A DNA stretch of 64,000 nt from Plantago major (GCA_026545765.1 CM048843.1:8083501-8147500); one strand, 5' to 3'; shown: positions 24,156 through 36,128, counted from the first letter of the stretch. Translations and numbers: made by a program. The notes: generated by a model not told the origin, from the letters alone.

Positions 24156-25035
24156 TGTTGATACGGAAATATGTCCAATCCGTCATAGACGCCGCCTTTG
24201 GAACGAATCATAAAGCGTCCCAAGTTGTCTACGGGTCCGGGACCTTACGGTCCGACCCTAAGCCCCCGCAAGTCCGACTCACCCAGGAGGGAAGGGGCAG
24301 GAGGGCTCAAAGGGTAGTAGGTCCGACCCTGCCAATGGTCCGTAACCATGGGGTCCGACCCGGACACCCGTCCGAGTTCAACACAACAACCTCATAAGCA
24401 ACCAAGTAAACTGGCATTAGAGAGTAAGGAGGTCCGAGACACAAGGTCCGAATGAAAGGTACTTGACAGACTGAGATGAGTATCTTGTAGGCAACCCAGT
24501 ACGGTCCGGACCAATTGTTCGGACCTGCCTCTTCGGACCTTAACCCGCAGCAGACTGCATCAAAGCCTCTAAAACTCTCACATTAATGACTAAACTACCC
24601 CTGAAAGCCCAAAGTGGAATGGGGCAAGTGTCATTAATGGGCCATGGGCCTATTGAAGCCTTGATGACTCGATCCAGGCCTTACACTTGGCACGATCTGA
24701 TGGAACCCTCCCATTTTGGGAGAAATCTATATATATGGCACACATTCCCATAATAACGGTAAGCCATAATCACTTCAGATTCCCGATCATTATACCGAGT
24801 TGATTCTCAGTCTCTCGCATGTAAAGTCTCCTTCCGGTTTGACACCACGCAAACCGGGTATAAGGTTCTAACCCCCCCCCCCCCCCTAAGCTACTTGTGC
24901 AGGTCCTCACGCTTATCAAGATCTACGGTTTACGGACTACTCTTAGGTCCTTACAAGCAAGGTGTTTTAGGTACTTAGTGAGAAAGAAAGCAAAGGAAAT
25001 TCATTTAAGTGTTCGGGGGACTTATACCCTCGACA
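24156..25035 (+). repeat. 5' LTR of the first Tat element (880 bp)
   Basis: Starts tgttgatacggaaatatg and ends cttataccctcgaca. A TATA-like ctatatatatggc near 24727-24739 should be the promoter of the element. Dyads such as ggtccggacc recur, and a tract of about 17 C residues lies near 24871-24887. It carries a few segments missing from the 3' copy, for example an extra 'cccggacacccgtccga' near 24358. Confidence 0.92.
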
Positions 25036-25060
25036 TTTTTTGCGCCGTCTATGGGAATCT
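25036..25060 (+). promoter_or_regulatory. Primer-binding-site-like sequence
   Basis: The sequence ttttttgcgccgtctatggga directly follows the LTR. It corresponds to the TGGCGCCGTctgTGGGA block following the LTR of the second Tat element (56067). It partly matches the complement of the 3' end of plant tRNA-Asp. One G of the TGG is lost here, so priming would be impaired. Confidence 0.6.
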
Positions 25061-25094
25061 TTACGAAAAGTTCCGTTCTCTCTTCACAGAGGAG

Positions 25095-26321
25095 CTGGAT
25101 GACCGACATATTTCACTATCTCAAAGAGGGCTCTCTACCTTCAGACCCTAAAGAAGCAAGAAGGATCCTATGCAGAGCCAACATGTACTTTATCCTGGGA
25201 GAGGATCTCTACAAGAGGTCTTTCACTGGCACTCACATGAGATGCCTTGGACCCCATGAGGCAAAGACCGTTTGGAAGAAATCCACGCAGGGAGTTGCGG
25301 GAGTCACTCCGAGGGACGAACCTTGGCCCAGAAGGTCATAAGGCAAGGATACTATTGGCCTACCATTGATAAGGATGCTGCCAACTTCGCTCGTGCTTGC
25401 GAAGACTGCCAATACTATGCCAACATACCACATCGCCCAACCAACCCTACGATTCCGTCAATCATAGCATGGTCGTTTGATCAATGGGGAATAGACATAG
25501 TTGGCCCCTTTCCACGTGGCACGTACCAAAAGAAGTTCCTTATTATCGCGGTAGAGTACTTCACCAAATAGGTTGAGGCCGAAGCAGTGGCCACCATCAC
25601 AGAGAGCCGAGTAGGAACTTTCATTAGGAAGAAAATCATCTGCCGCTTTGGACTTCCTAGGGTCATCGTTTCCAATAATGGAGCACAATTTTTCGGGGCC
25701 AGATTGAAAGAGTGGCTCCAATCCTTCAAGATAGAACAACGCTTCACTTCCGTTGGCTACCCTCAAGCCAATGGTCAGGTTGAAGCCACCAACAAAACCA
25801 TCGTCAAGATTTTGGAAAAAAGGCTGAGAACTTCTCAAGACAGCTGGGTAGATGATCTCGATGGAGTCCTGTGGGCACATCGGACAACAGCTCGCACCTC
25901 TACTCAGGAGACACCCTTTGCACTAGTCTATGGCTCAGAAGAGGTCATCCCCTCTGAAATTGCTGTGGAAACCCAAAGAATCCAACAATACCAACCTGCT
26001 GGAAATGAAATCACTAGGATCTACAACCATGAGCTCCTCGAAGACAAAAGAAGCACGGCACTAGCTAACATCCTCCGCTATCAAGCTATGTCTGCCCGAG
26101 CTTACAACAAACATGTTCTTCCCAAGGATATACAAGTCGGAGACTTAGTCCTCCGAAGAGCTGATATCCTGAGCAATGTCGGTAAACTCAAGCCTAAATG
26201 GGAAGGACCCTACAAGGTCATTGGGGCTAGAGTCAATGGAAGCTTTGAGTTAGAAGATGATCAAGGAAGAGCTCTAGAGAGAACATGGAATGCTAAGAAC
26301 CTACAGAAGTTTTATGCCTAG
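25095..26321 (+). pseudogene. Integrase of the first Tat element
   Basis: Starting SWMTDIFHYLKEGSLPSDP, it contains the zinc-binding H-H-C-C region (HAGSCGSH ... CEDCQ). The catalytic core follows (WGIDIVGPF, ICRFGLPRVIVSNNGAQFF, YPQANGQVEATNKTI), then the C-terminal end WNAKNLQKFYA. A frameshift near 25265 and an in-frame TAG at 25569-25571 (after EYFTK) inactivate it. The second catalytic aspartate is changed: the family has xDNG (ADNG in the second element), while this copy reads SNNG. Gag and the rest of pol should precede it but are gone. Confidence 0.9.
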
Positions 26322-28577
26322 GGTTACTCCCCGAAAAAATGTTACGTCAGCTGTCAAAATTTTTGTCATTTTCTTTTTCCGGCCTCGAATCCAACCAGTT
26401 GTACTTGAATTTCCGTCAAATCAATACAACTTAGTTTTCCAAGACAACAAGTGCTATATTTAAAATAAACATACTGCCTCGGACCCTTCAAGGAGATCCG
26501 AACCAAGTGGTGTAACGGATGATTGAAAAAACCAACTTTTCGAAGAATAAAAAACCTACATAGCCAGATTCGGATGAAGGGACATAACAAGCCTAAGATA
26601 AAGTACAACAGAGATCTTGTACTTCTCAAAAGTACAAATTACAATGTTTGGACGTGCCTGTCCGAGTCACATAAAACAAAAGGAAAATCTACATTGTTTT
26701 TTACAATAAGGAAAATCTACATGCCTGAGGGGTATCCACCGTCCGCCACGGACCAATCGGCTTCATTCCGAGCCTAAGCTTCCGAGCAGATCAGGTACAA
26801 CATCCTATCGGAGCAAACTCATGTTAGAGTGACCTTTTTTAGGACCAGCTTTGACGTCCGAACCATGAATCCTTCACCACGATCCTGTGCGTTCCGAAGC
26901 AGAGTAGCCGGAGAACATAATGCATTCTCCGGACCAAGCTTATGATGGTCCAACGGCATCAGTCACTTCTTCCGAGTAACTCGAGGGAACCCTCACGGGA
27001 ACCCCAATTACTGGAAACAAGTGACTAATGTGACCGTACCAACTTAAAGCCGATCCGGGCACAATAGCAATAGGACTCGGATGGTAGGAACGAACAGTAC
27101 AGACAGCTCCTTTCTGAGTAGCATGTTCTGACCCCCGGACAAAGGATAAGCTTAAATCCGAATATCTTTGGTACGGAGACGTAATCAAAGTGCTTTCTCA
27201 GACCATCCACATCTTCCACCACAACCACTTTCTGGTTCGTGCTCATCCACACCACAAGAAAATGGTAAATGGTGGAAGGAGCAGGCAGCCCGATGATTTG
27301 ATTCTCCGAAGCAACAGGTGTAGTAATTCCTGGAACCAGCGAGCTAGTATGCTCCCCCGGGGCTGAAGTTGTTGATACACACTATAGCCCCGGAGAGAGA
27401 AGACTAGCACGGCGACCCGAGGAGATGTACTTCCGCGAATGGTACATAATGGAAGGGGCAGACAACTTGAGGAATTGAGTTTTCGAAGTAACAAGTGTTT
27501 GAAAATCCCTGAGACCAACGCGCTATTCCGCTTCCCCGGGGCTAAAGTTGGTGGTACAAACTACAGCCGCGTAGAAAGAAGAATAGCACGGCGACCCGAG
27601 GAAAATCACTTCCGAGTGGCCCAAACTCGTCATTCCCAACTATGGTCCGAACCAAAGGGACCTTCGGACGTCCGAAGAACCCTTCGAGACGGGTCACACG
27701 GGAATGGCAGAATCAACCTACTCGTTGAAAATGTTCGGACCCGAGGATCCGAATCACTTACTATGAAAGGGATGGAATGATCTGGCAAAAAGCCGTACAA
27801 TCCCGGGGTATATATAAAAGTGAATGACCAATCATAACTCGCCATGTGGAACGTAACCGTCGGCTATGGGCTTGGGCCTGGACTTGGGCCACTATTGGGC
27901 CAACCCGAAAACCCATAACAATTCCGGCCTTAACTGACTGAATTATTTTGAATTGTAGCCCATTCGAATCCGTCAGTCCGAGCCTGTCATGATAACTTCC
28001 GTAACAACCATGATCCGTGGCAAGTCACACAACTTTTCTACTGTGATTGTCTCCTTTTTTACAACTTTTTCACAACTCAACAAGGTTCGGAGCAGTACAC
28101 CAAGTCTCTATGGATCGAGCAGGATGATAACATCCGACCTAGTCCTACTTGTTATAGATTTGGGTAAACCAATCTTATCTGTACGATTGGCATTTAGAGC
28201 TCAGACCCGGACAGACGTCTTGTCCGCCCGAGCCAAAGTTGTCGATCAATTAGAGAGTTGCATTATTTCGGAAGCATTTGGTCTCGTTGACTCGGATCCA
28301 CTGACCGACGTCCGAGCCAACGACGCTTAAGCTACTAGTTTATTTTATAACCTAAGTACGCAATGAAAAACATGCATCTGAATAAGAAACAACACAAGCA
28401 TATGATAAAGCCGATCCGAGCCATTGACGAGCCCGGACCAATGCAATAAATTACCAAATCAAAAATAGTTATCCGAATACAGATACGATAAACATTATCC
28501 ATAAAAAGCAAACAAAAGGAAACATTGTCTCACGGTATGAAGACCGGAATTACATACTTCCGGGGTATACCCCGTCT
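26322..28577. other. Non-coding 3' region of the Tat element
   Basis: No conserved protein is visible on either strand. The region is rich in tccga/tcgga words and includes an imperfect tandem duplication, listed separately. Tat elements typically have a long variable untranslated region between integrase and the antisense gene. Confidence 0.6.
27252..27610. repeat. Two tandem copies of a ~179-bp unit in the Tat element
   Basis: The block ccccggggct(g/a)aagttg ... gcacggcgacccgagga occurs at about 27355-27424 and 27534-27603, 179 bp apart. Surrounding sequence is similar too (ggaaggagcaggcag versus ggaaggggcagacaa). Copies are diverged. Confidence 0.75.
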
Positions 28578-31500
28578 TCACTCTTCTTGATGCCCGGGTG
28601 AACCAGCTTGTGATCCGGAAGGACCTCCGATCTCTTTCTCAGGGGATGCTTGTAGGTCTGCCAGCCTTTTGTCTTTGGCTTCCTGGGCCAACCTTTTCTC
28701 CCTTCGGACCTTCAATTCCTCGAGGAAGGCAGGGCATTCCTTCATCAAGTTCAGCTCGCGACGGAAGCCATAGACGGGCCCGGGCAGAGTCAGCCAGTCC
28801 CGGTTGTGCTCCACATGTTCCTCCAGGGGGACGAAGACATTGGACATCAATACCCGGGGTATGAAGGCCGGAAGGTACGGACCGCCATGGTTGTACTTCT
28901 TGTCCTCTGTCTCGTCACAGACTAGCTCCACAAATTCACACTTGAGCAAGTCATCGTCCGAGACGCCCTCCAGAGCAAAGTCCGAGTCATCCGCCTCTTT
29001 GAAAGCAGTAATACCTTCAGCTTCCAAGTCGCAGTCACTCGGGATCCATCCCACATGCGGCGCCCCCGTCGCATCGAAGCCATCCTGTCGAGCCTCGTCA
29101 TACTTGGACTCAAGCATGAACTTGCAAGCGTCCGACCCCAATAAATCTTGGACAGCCTGTGTCCGGACCTTCAACAATTCATTGAGCATCATACCCTTGA
29201 AGGTCCGAGAGGCACCGACGTACTCATCCACGCTATCTTGGTGCACTTTTAGATCATTCTCTAGGGATAGGATGGCACTCTTCAGCTTCGCCGCATCCGC
29301 TTCGGACTCCTTCGCAGCAAGGGCTTTCTTCAGCCTTTCGGACAAGCTGACCACCTTGGACGTCTCCGTCACTCGAGCAGCCTCAGCCTTGGCCAGGTCC
29401 TCCTCCATTGTGGCCCTCCGACCCGCCACCATGGAGCACGCTTGAATAGCGGCAGTGAGCTACAATGTCCAGCATTATAAAGTCAATAAGAGTTTCGAAT
29501 CAAAGAAAGATATCATTTTATGGCTACCATTAAAACCACGGTTGGATTAGTATGTACCTTCTGGTGAATTGCGGATAACTCCGCAATCCGGTCCAGCTCC
29601 GGAGCCACGGCCATCCGAGCCACCTCAGCGTCCATGTCCGGCTCGCTACTCATCTTCCCTTTGCCCTTCTTGGCTGGAGGGATCAGACCTTCGGACGAGC
29701 GCTTCTGCCCGGCCGCAGCACTTGAACCACTGGCAGGATGGTCCCGAGACACAGACCTCAGAGGTTTCTTCACCCCCTTAGAGCCCGCCACCTTGCCCTT
29801 ATCCGGGGTGGGTATCGCCTGAGCCTCTTCACCCGCCGCCGCCCTTTGGGTCTCCTCCACTCGGAACGTGGTTGCGTTCCTCGGCTCGTCCATAAGGAGC
29901 ACAGTAGACGTCTTGATGATTTGAGTCCGAGTGCCCTCCTCCATCTCCTTCATTTGAGCGGCATTTTGCTTCCGCTTCAGCTCACACATGGTAGACATGG
30001 TGTACTCGAACAAAAAATCTGAACATCTGAAGAACCAAAAGTTAACACACGATAAATTTTTCGCAGAACAAAACAAACAGAGCAATAAAGCAACAACCGA
30101 CTCGCATAAGACGACTACATGACCGAATGAGGAAGAACTTACTCAAATCCTTCTTCCCATCACAAAAGTTGGGCTCTGAAAAGCCAGCTAGGTAGGGAAG
30201 AGGCTGGCAGATTAAGCCTCGGAAGAAATACTTCTCCGGGTCTTGATTCTTGTGGAGCCCTTGCATCCACAGCGAAATATTTCGAGCCGGAGGCTTCCAA
30301 TCCGACAACCTACCTCGGAAAAACTTCTTCTCAAAGCACCACTGAACCCTCTCCGCCTCGGACTGACCCTGTTTTAATGCCAGCCGGACGAAGATGTACC
30401 TCATCCACCAGTTGATCCCCAGGGAAGAGAGAGGATCCACAAAAAAAGTATATGCTTGGCGACATATCAGCGTATAAAAGAGTGTGTTCCTATTGCTTAA
30501 ATTTACACTAAACAGTTAACGAAAATTGTTAAAAGTCACCGGGATGCCCTTATATTTACACATCACCCCGAAGCACATCAAATTTTCGAGGGAGTTGGGA
30601 ATGATCTGGTGCGGACTCAACCCCATATCATTCAAGATATCCATCAACTCGGACGTCACGGACAAACGCCATCCACAGTGCAAGCTAATCTCATGAACGC
30701 ACATGTACCCGTGAGGCGGATTGTAGAACGCGTGCGACTCATCCGGAATGAGAATCTCCACGGACTCCGGAATCTCATACCTTCTCCGAAGCTCCCCCAC
30801 CTCCTCGGACGTCACAATAGATGGGCACGTTGGCAACAAACAATCCTAGTTCAGCTCGCCATCTGGGTCAGGATGAGTAACATCGTCCCTTGACCGAGGA
30901 AACTTCACTCGGAATACATCTTCACCTTTCTTACTGCCCTCAGGCAGCTCCTCTTCAGTCAGATGGTGACTCGCACCCGCTGGTCCAGTTGATTCCCTCC
31001 GGAATACATGAGGAGAAATCATCTCCTCCTCTTCATCCTCCTCAGAACCGACATTATCCGGCCGACCCTCCTCTTCAACTTTTTCATCCCCGGACGACGA
31101 ACTCAACTCCACGACCGTCCGAAGGGGGGCAACAGTCTGAACCCGATCTTCAACACCCTCTTCAAACATGCCCAGCTTGGGCGGTGCATTGGAGGTATCA
31201 TGTACTTCCTCGATCTTAGGCTCCTGTGGATCCGGAATGAATGACACTCGATTAGGGTTACTCCTAAAATTATAGCCTAAGTTGCGTATGAGGGATCGAA
31301 TCCCTACCGGGAGTTCGGGCTCCTTCCCAGCACGGCACGGACGGAGACCCTCTATGGTCCGAGAGGTCGTCTCTTAGACAACACCAACACCCTGCACAAT
31401 AGAGACTTGCGGGTAATCCTGACGCTTCGGAGACCCTGAACCCGGAACAACTAACCGAAGTAAAGAGCTTACCTCGGGCTCTTCCCGGCTCGGATGAGGA

Positions 31501-31628
31501 GAACGATCCAGCTCTTCCGAACCCTCCGCACCACCAACGTCAATCTCCTCGGAGCTGTCTAATAAGGACAACGCTTCGGAATCATATCCTTCAGCCTCAG
31601 ATTGGTTCTGACTATCACTCTCGGACAT
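28578..31628 (-). pseudogene. Antisense gene of the Tat element: Transposase_28 (PF04195)-like protein, three exons, with nonsense codons
   Basis: Read on the minus strand, one frame runs from an ATG at 31628 to a donor after 30143 (GTAAGT). Exon 2 is 30018-29558 and exon 3 is 29459-28578. With these joins the frame is kept throughout, giving 943 codons including the terminal stop. The N-terminus is acidic and serine-rich. The middle (about 30840-30180) matches the putative gypsy-type transposon domain: YEIPESVEILIP, PPHGYMCVHEISLHCGWRLS, LSPHQIIPNSLENLMCFGV, then GINWWMRYIFVRL. Exon 2 is basic (KKGKGKMSSEP); exon 3 is a coiled coil (RATMEEDLAKAEAARVTETS, LSLENDLKVHQ) and ends GSPGHQEE. Stops at 31374-31376, 30846-30848 and 30516-30518 break exon 1. 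In this lineage such genes are known, but their function is not. Confidence 0.85.
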
Positions 31629-32335
31629 CCTAGGGAAAGACAAGGCAATTTTATGAGCTTTAAGATTGTAGTCGGATAGGCCATTTACGTAGATTAAAGT
31701 TAAAGCAATTTAGGATCGAAGGATAGGGAATGACTCCGTCGGACGAGGTTAGTTCAGAGTTAGTAAGATGTCAGTTCGGTGTTAGTTTTAACTACTCAAT
31801 ATATCCGAAGCACACTATGTTATAGCCAACTACGGAATACGAAAAATAGGCATACATCCGAACAAGCAACATTTTGAAGATGGAAAAATAAGATGCACAG
31901 AAAACTTGGAAGTAAAGAAAGAAAACAAGCAACTTACTTGCACTCGGATTCTTGGATTGAAGGTAGCTGACTTTGCGCGGATAATTCGCTACGAACTTCT
32001 TCTTACTCGCTTCGGGTTCCTTGAACTTGCTTCGAATGTACTCAAATTCGAAAAATCCTCTCTCTAGAAATGTGAAAGTGACATCGTTAAAAGCCCCTAT
32101 TTATAGAGGGTTAAATCTGGAAGCCCAACCGTCGCCATTTTTCGGGATTAAATCTCAATCGTAGATCAAAATTCATCCAACGGCGTAGTACAACAATATC
32201 AAGTGAAATGACGCATTGGTACAAAAAATTTACCTTACAATGACAAAAACACATACAACGAACTCCACCACTATCGGGATAAGGACACCACTCGACCTTC
32301 GGACGGCCGATCCATCTTCTGTTTCGGATGTCCCT

Positions 32336-32524
32336 ATCCTTTTTACAAGGATGGAGGATTTAACTCACCATCACACGGACCCCTCATCCGTTCGGATGTC
32401 CCTCTTCGGACCATCCCAACCAGGTTGGTAAAATCCATCCCCTTTTTTACAAGGATGGAGGATTTAACTCACCATCACACGGACCCTCGTCCGTTTGGAT
32501 ATCCCTCTTTCGGATCATCCCTTC
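32336..32524. repeat. Tandem duplication (104-bp unit) near the 3' LTR
   Basis: The sequence ttttacaaggatggaggatt, with the following 'actcaccatcacacggaccc', occurs near 32340 and again near 32444. It lies in the leader or promoter side of the antisense gene. Confidence 0.9.
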
Positions 32525-32636
32525 ACCCACCAGAGGTACAACTACGACGCTCTCTATCCACTTGATCTCGCTTACAAATACCCCTTCCTTCTTTAATTTT
32601 GTTGCACTCCGAGCCTTCTTCCTCGGATTGCAACAA

Positions 32637-32664
32637 AAGAAAGAAGGGGGGGGGGGGGGGAGAT
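32637..32664 (+). repeat. Purine tract with a G run upstream of the 3' LTR
   Basis: aaaagaaagaag is followed by about 18 G residues and agattaag. It resembles a polypurine tract but lies about 150 bp before the LTR. The sequence directly at the LTR (gaaactaggggaacata) is a weaker candidate for the functional tract. Confidence 0.6.
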
Positions 32665-32812
32665 TAAGTTAAGGACTACAAGAAGCACGAATTACACCTT
32701 TTTTTCTGCTTACGAGGGACGGATTGAACCGATAAACAAACTGTCCTCTCCATTTTTAACCATAGCTCCACAACTATCTTTTACTAAGATACTTGGAAAC
32801 TAGGGGAACATA

Positions 32813-33660
32813 TGTTGATACGGAAATATGTCCAATCCGTCATAGACGCCTTTGGAACGAATCCTAAAGCGTCCCAAGTTGTCTACGGGTCCGGGACCTT
32901 ACGGTCCGACCCTAATCCCCCGCAAGTCCGACTCACCCAGGAGGGAAGGGGCAGGAGGGCTCAAAGGGTAGTAGGTCCGACCCTGCCAATGGTCCGTAAC
33001 CATGGGGTCCGGGTTCAACACAACAACCTCATAAGCAACCAAGTAAACTGACACTAGAGAGTAAGGAGGTCCGAGGCACAAGGTCTGAATGAGAAGAGTA
33101 TCTTGTAGGCAACCCAGTACGGTCCGGACCAATCGTCCGGACCTGCCTCTTCGGACCTTAACCCACAACAGACTGCATCAAAGCCTCTAAAACTCTCACA
33201 TTAATGACTAAACTACCTCTGAAAGCCCAAAGTGGAATGGGGGCAAGTGTCATTAATGGGCCATGGCCTATTGAAGCCTTGGTGACTCGATCCAGGCCTT
33301 ACACTTGGCACGATCTGATGGAACCCTCCCATTTTGGGATATATATATGGCACACATTCCCATAATAACGGTAAGCCATAATCACTTCTGATTCCCGATC
33401 ATTATACCGAGTTGATTCTCAGTCTCTCGCAAGTAAAGTCTCCTTCCGGTTTGACACCACGCAAACCAGGTATAAGGTTCTAACCCCCCCCCCCCCCTCC
33501 AAGCTACTTGTGCAGGTCCTGACGCGTCGCCTCTTATCAGTACAATGGTACTTACGGGCTTCTACTCTTAGGTCATTACAAGCAAGGTGTTTTAGGTATT
33601 TAGTGAGAAAGAAAGTAAAGGAAATTCATTTAAGTGATCGAGGGACTTATACCCTCGACA
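32813..33660 (+). repeat. 3' LTR of the first Tat element (848 bp)
   Basis: Begins tgttgatacggaaatatg and ends ataccctcgaca, as does the 5' copy. It lacks small segments present at 24177-24180, near 24358 and near 24455. Its C tract near 33484-33498 ends differently (cctccaagc). The antisense gene could use sequence on this side as its promoter. Confidence 0.92.
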
Positions 33661-34776
33661 ATGCTATTAATAAATACTGATTAGTCGGCATAACTATGCA
33701 ATGGCACCAAGTTGATCGTGATGGCAATTGGAAAACGCGTTATTGGACTGAAGATGATAGAATTTCGATCTCAGGGTATCGTAATCCAATTAAGTTCTGA
33801 CGCAATATGTACTATCTTAGAATAACTCTTACGAATACAAGCTTCGTGTTTGTGATATTGAATAATGAATTGAAGACAATCTTTGAATCCGATAGCACAA
33901 GGATAGATCAAGACACGTCCAACAGTAGAGTCTCATAAGATTTGATAGTTATATCACAAAACTGTACTTTCCAATGAGAAAACCATAATGATTTATGATT
34001 TTGACTAAAAAAAAGAACAAAGAAAAAGTCATCCACCCCAATCACATGATAGTGGTATATATATCTCGACGATCTTGTTTTAACAAGGGCTCTACCCATC
34101 TTGATTTGATAAGGTTCGAGCTTAATTCATATGATAAAATATTCATAAAAACAGTCATGCACTACTTTCTCTTACATACAACTTAGAGAACTCTGAGTTA
34201 TCGAGTCATAAGTACAGGAAAGCAGAATTCATGATAGTTCAAGTTTGAGACTCATTAGAAAAGTGCGTTTTACTTATTGAGTCGAGTTAAGCTAAACTTG
34301 ATAAAGGTCGGTTAGACTCGACATGCAATGTTAAAAAATATGCATGTTTACTTTTAGATAACGAGCTCGAAGTCGACTAAAGTCTATATCAAATAAATAG
34401 ATATGGGACTTATATATTGCGATGCGAGCTCGAAATTAACGACTCGAGTCGAACTTGGGAATGAGAATATCAACTTGTTATAGGGTGATGGGTTGGGGTT
34501 GTAGTCTTCTAGAAAGCCTAACAAACAAGGACCGGGTGAATTGATCAAGTCCAAATCGTTGGTGGTAAGAAACACATGTTAAGGCGCATAATTTTCCCCA
34601 AATGAATACTCTACTCCACTAATAGCACCCAACCACAAACCTAACCGTCCTTTAACCAAACAAACCACTCTCTCCCTACCCTTCTTCAACCCCATTCCCC
34701 TGTTCCAACAAAAAATTATTAATTAATTTATTTTTATTCCAAACCAAAACAAAAGAAATTATACAGAACCTAAAAA
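33661..34776. other. Intergenic DNA and promoter of the GeBP-like gene
   Basis: No gene or transposon terminus recognised. The last 150 bp are rich in C and A on the plus strand, typical of a plant 5' leader. No clear TATA box is seen. Confidence 0.45.
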
Positions 34777-35931
34777 ATGGCGTCTCAGACCCCCACTAAC
34801 AACATCATCTTCACCGAAGACGAAGATCTCCTCGACGACGACGACGTCGTCGGAGACTCCGACAACGACTCCGCCTCCTCCGCCGCCGCCGCTGCGGCGG
34901 CTCAAGTCACGATCGCCGTCCCCGGAGTCTCAGATCTCCACCTCCCTCCTCAACAGGTGCAGGAGATCATCGTCGCCAAGAAGCCTCCTGCTCAGCTCGA
35001 CGAGTCTCGGAAGCTTTTCCAGCGGCTGTGGACCGATGAGGATGAAATTGAGCTTCTGCAAGGGTTTCTCGATTACAACACTAATCGCGCTGCTAACGGT
35101 ACGCATCACAATTCGTCTCATCACCATCATGATACGTCGGCGTTTTATGATCAGATCAGGAGTAAGTTCCAGCTCGATTTCAATAAGAATCAGCTCGTGG
35201 AGAAGCTGAGGAGGTTGAAGAAGAAGTATCGGAATGTGATGAACAAATTTGGGACTGGTAAGGAGTATGTGTTTAAATCGCCTCATGATCAGGCTACTTT
35301 TGAAATCTCGTCGAAGATTTGGGGGAATACTGCTCCAATTGTGCCGAATTCTGCTGTTGCTGGGGTTAATGGATCGGTTGTGGCGTTTAGACCTGCTCCG
35401 ATTGATGAGGAGGATGTTGACCCGAACAATCCTGATTGCCAGAGCCCGTACCCGAATGACTTTGACATGAACAGCAAGTTTCCTCGCCCGAGGAAGAGGA
35501 ATCGGGTTGGATCTGTCAAAATGGAGGATAAGCAGGTGCCGGTTCATGCTGTGAACAGCAGTATGATGAATAATCAGCAGGCGGAGGCGGTGACGCCGGT
35601 GAGTGCGTCGATAACGGGGTCGATTTCTGGTGTGATTGAGGAGACGGTGAAGAGTTGTTTGTCTCCGATTTTGAAGGAATTGTTGGGTAATTCGGTGAGT
35701 TCGAACGCTAATGGGAATGCTAATGGTTCGAGTTATGGGCAGGGGTCAAGTTTGTTTTTAAGTCCGATACCATTGGGTTTTGCGGGAGCTATGAGTGCGG
35801 ATAAGTTGGCGGATAACAGGTGGAGGAAGCAGGAGATATTGGAGTTGGAGGTGTTCTCGAAGCGGTTAGACTTGATGCAGGACGAGATCAAGGAGAAATT
35901 GCAGGAGCTTAGGTCAATGGGAAATAATTGA
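34777..35931 (+). CDS. GeBP/STOREKEEPER-like transcription regulator (DUF573), 384 aa, intronless
   Basis: Single open frame from ATG (aaaaATGGCG) to TGA. The N-terminus is acidic (EDEDLLDDDDVVGDSDND), followed by an alanine run. Residues about 80-182 are the DUF573 DNA-binding core: KLFQRLWTDEDEIELLQGF, FYDQIRSKFQLDFNKNQLVE, KLRRLKKKYRNVMNKFGTG, FKSPHDQATFEISSKIWG. An insert of His/Asn residues (GTHHNSSHHHHDTS) lies inside the core. A basic PRPRKRNR segment may be a nuclear signal, and the C-terminus (KQEILELEVFSKRLDLMQDE) is the leucine-zipper-like dimerisation end seen in GeBP proteins. In Arabidopsis, GeBP-type proteins act in the nucleus in cytokinin responses and STKL members in sugar responses. 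A possible 3'-UTR intron is 35951-36128 (gtaagt...tgcag). Confidence 0.93.
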   Translation: MASQTPTNNIIFTEDEDLLDDDDVVGDSDNDSASSAAAAAAAQVTIAVPGVSDLHLPPQQVQEIIVAKKPPAQLDESRKLFQRLWTDEDEIELLQGFLDYNTNRAANGTHHNSSHHHHDTSAFYDQIRSKFQLDFNKNQLVEKLRRLKKKYRNVMNKFGTGKEYVFKSPHDQATFEISSKIWGNTAPIVPNSAVAGVNGSVVAFRPAPIDEEDVDPNNPDCQSPYPNDFDMNSKFPRPRKRNRVGSVKMEDKQVPVHAVNSSMMNNQQAEAVTPVSASITGSISGVIEETVKSCLSPILKELLGNSVSSNANGNANGSSYGQGSSLFLSPIPLGFAGAMSADKLADNRWRKQEILELEVFSKRLDLMQDEIKEKLQELRSMGNN

Positions 35932-36128
35932 TTGACTGGTTCTGCTGGCAGTAAGTATAATTTACCATTGTTTTTCTTTTGGTTCATTAGGTCTTGTAGA
36001 TTTGTTAGATGGTTTTTAATGGATCTCAAACTACTCTGGTTATAATTTGGCTGGTGAATAATTGAGATGTGACTGTTGAGCCCTTTAATGGTCCTGCTTG
36101 TTTTGTTTCAATCTTGACGATTGTGCAG

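Larger units (their letters stand above)
24156..33660 (+). mobile_element. Ty3/gypsy Tat-lineage LTR retrotransposon, internally deleted (9.5 kb)
   Basis: Two similar LTRs in direct orientation (24156-25035 and 32813-33660), both TG...CA, bound the element. The flanks are atgat on the left and atgct on the right, a 5-bp target duplication with one mismatch. A primer-site-like sequence follows the first LTR. Between PBS and 3' LTR lie an integrase pseudogene, about 2.2 kb without genes, and a long antisense gene. Gag, protease, RT and RNase H are absent. The antisense gene between integrase and 3' LTR is the hallmark of the Tat/Retand lineage. The LTRs differ by several small indels and substitutions, so the insertion is not recent. 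Confidence 0.9.

Noticed and set aside
28804..29445. 213-aa plus-strand frame inside the Tat element
   Set aside because: It lies opposite exon 3 of the antisense gene, which has a coiled coil and kept splice frame; the plus-strand reading has no known motif.
34930..35547. 205-aa minus-strand frame opposite the GeBP-like gene
   Set aside because: It is a shadow of a GC-biased coding exon; the plus-strand DUF573 domain is unmistakable.
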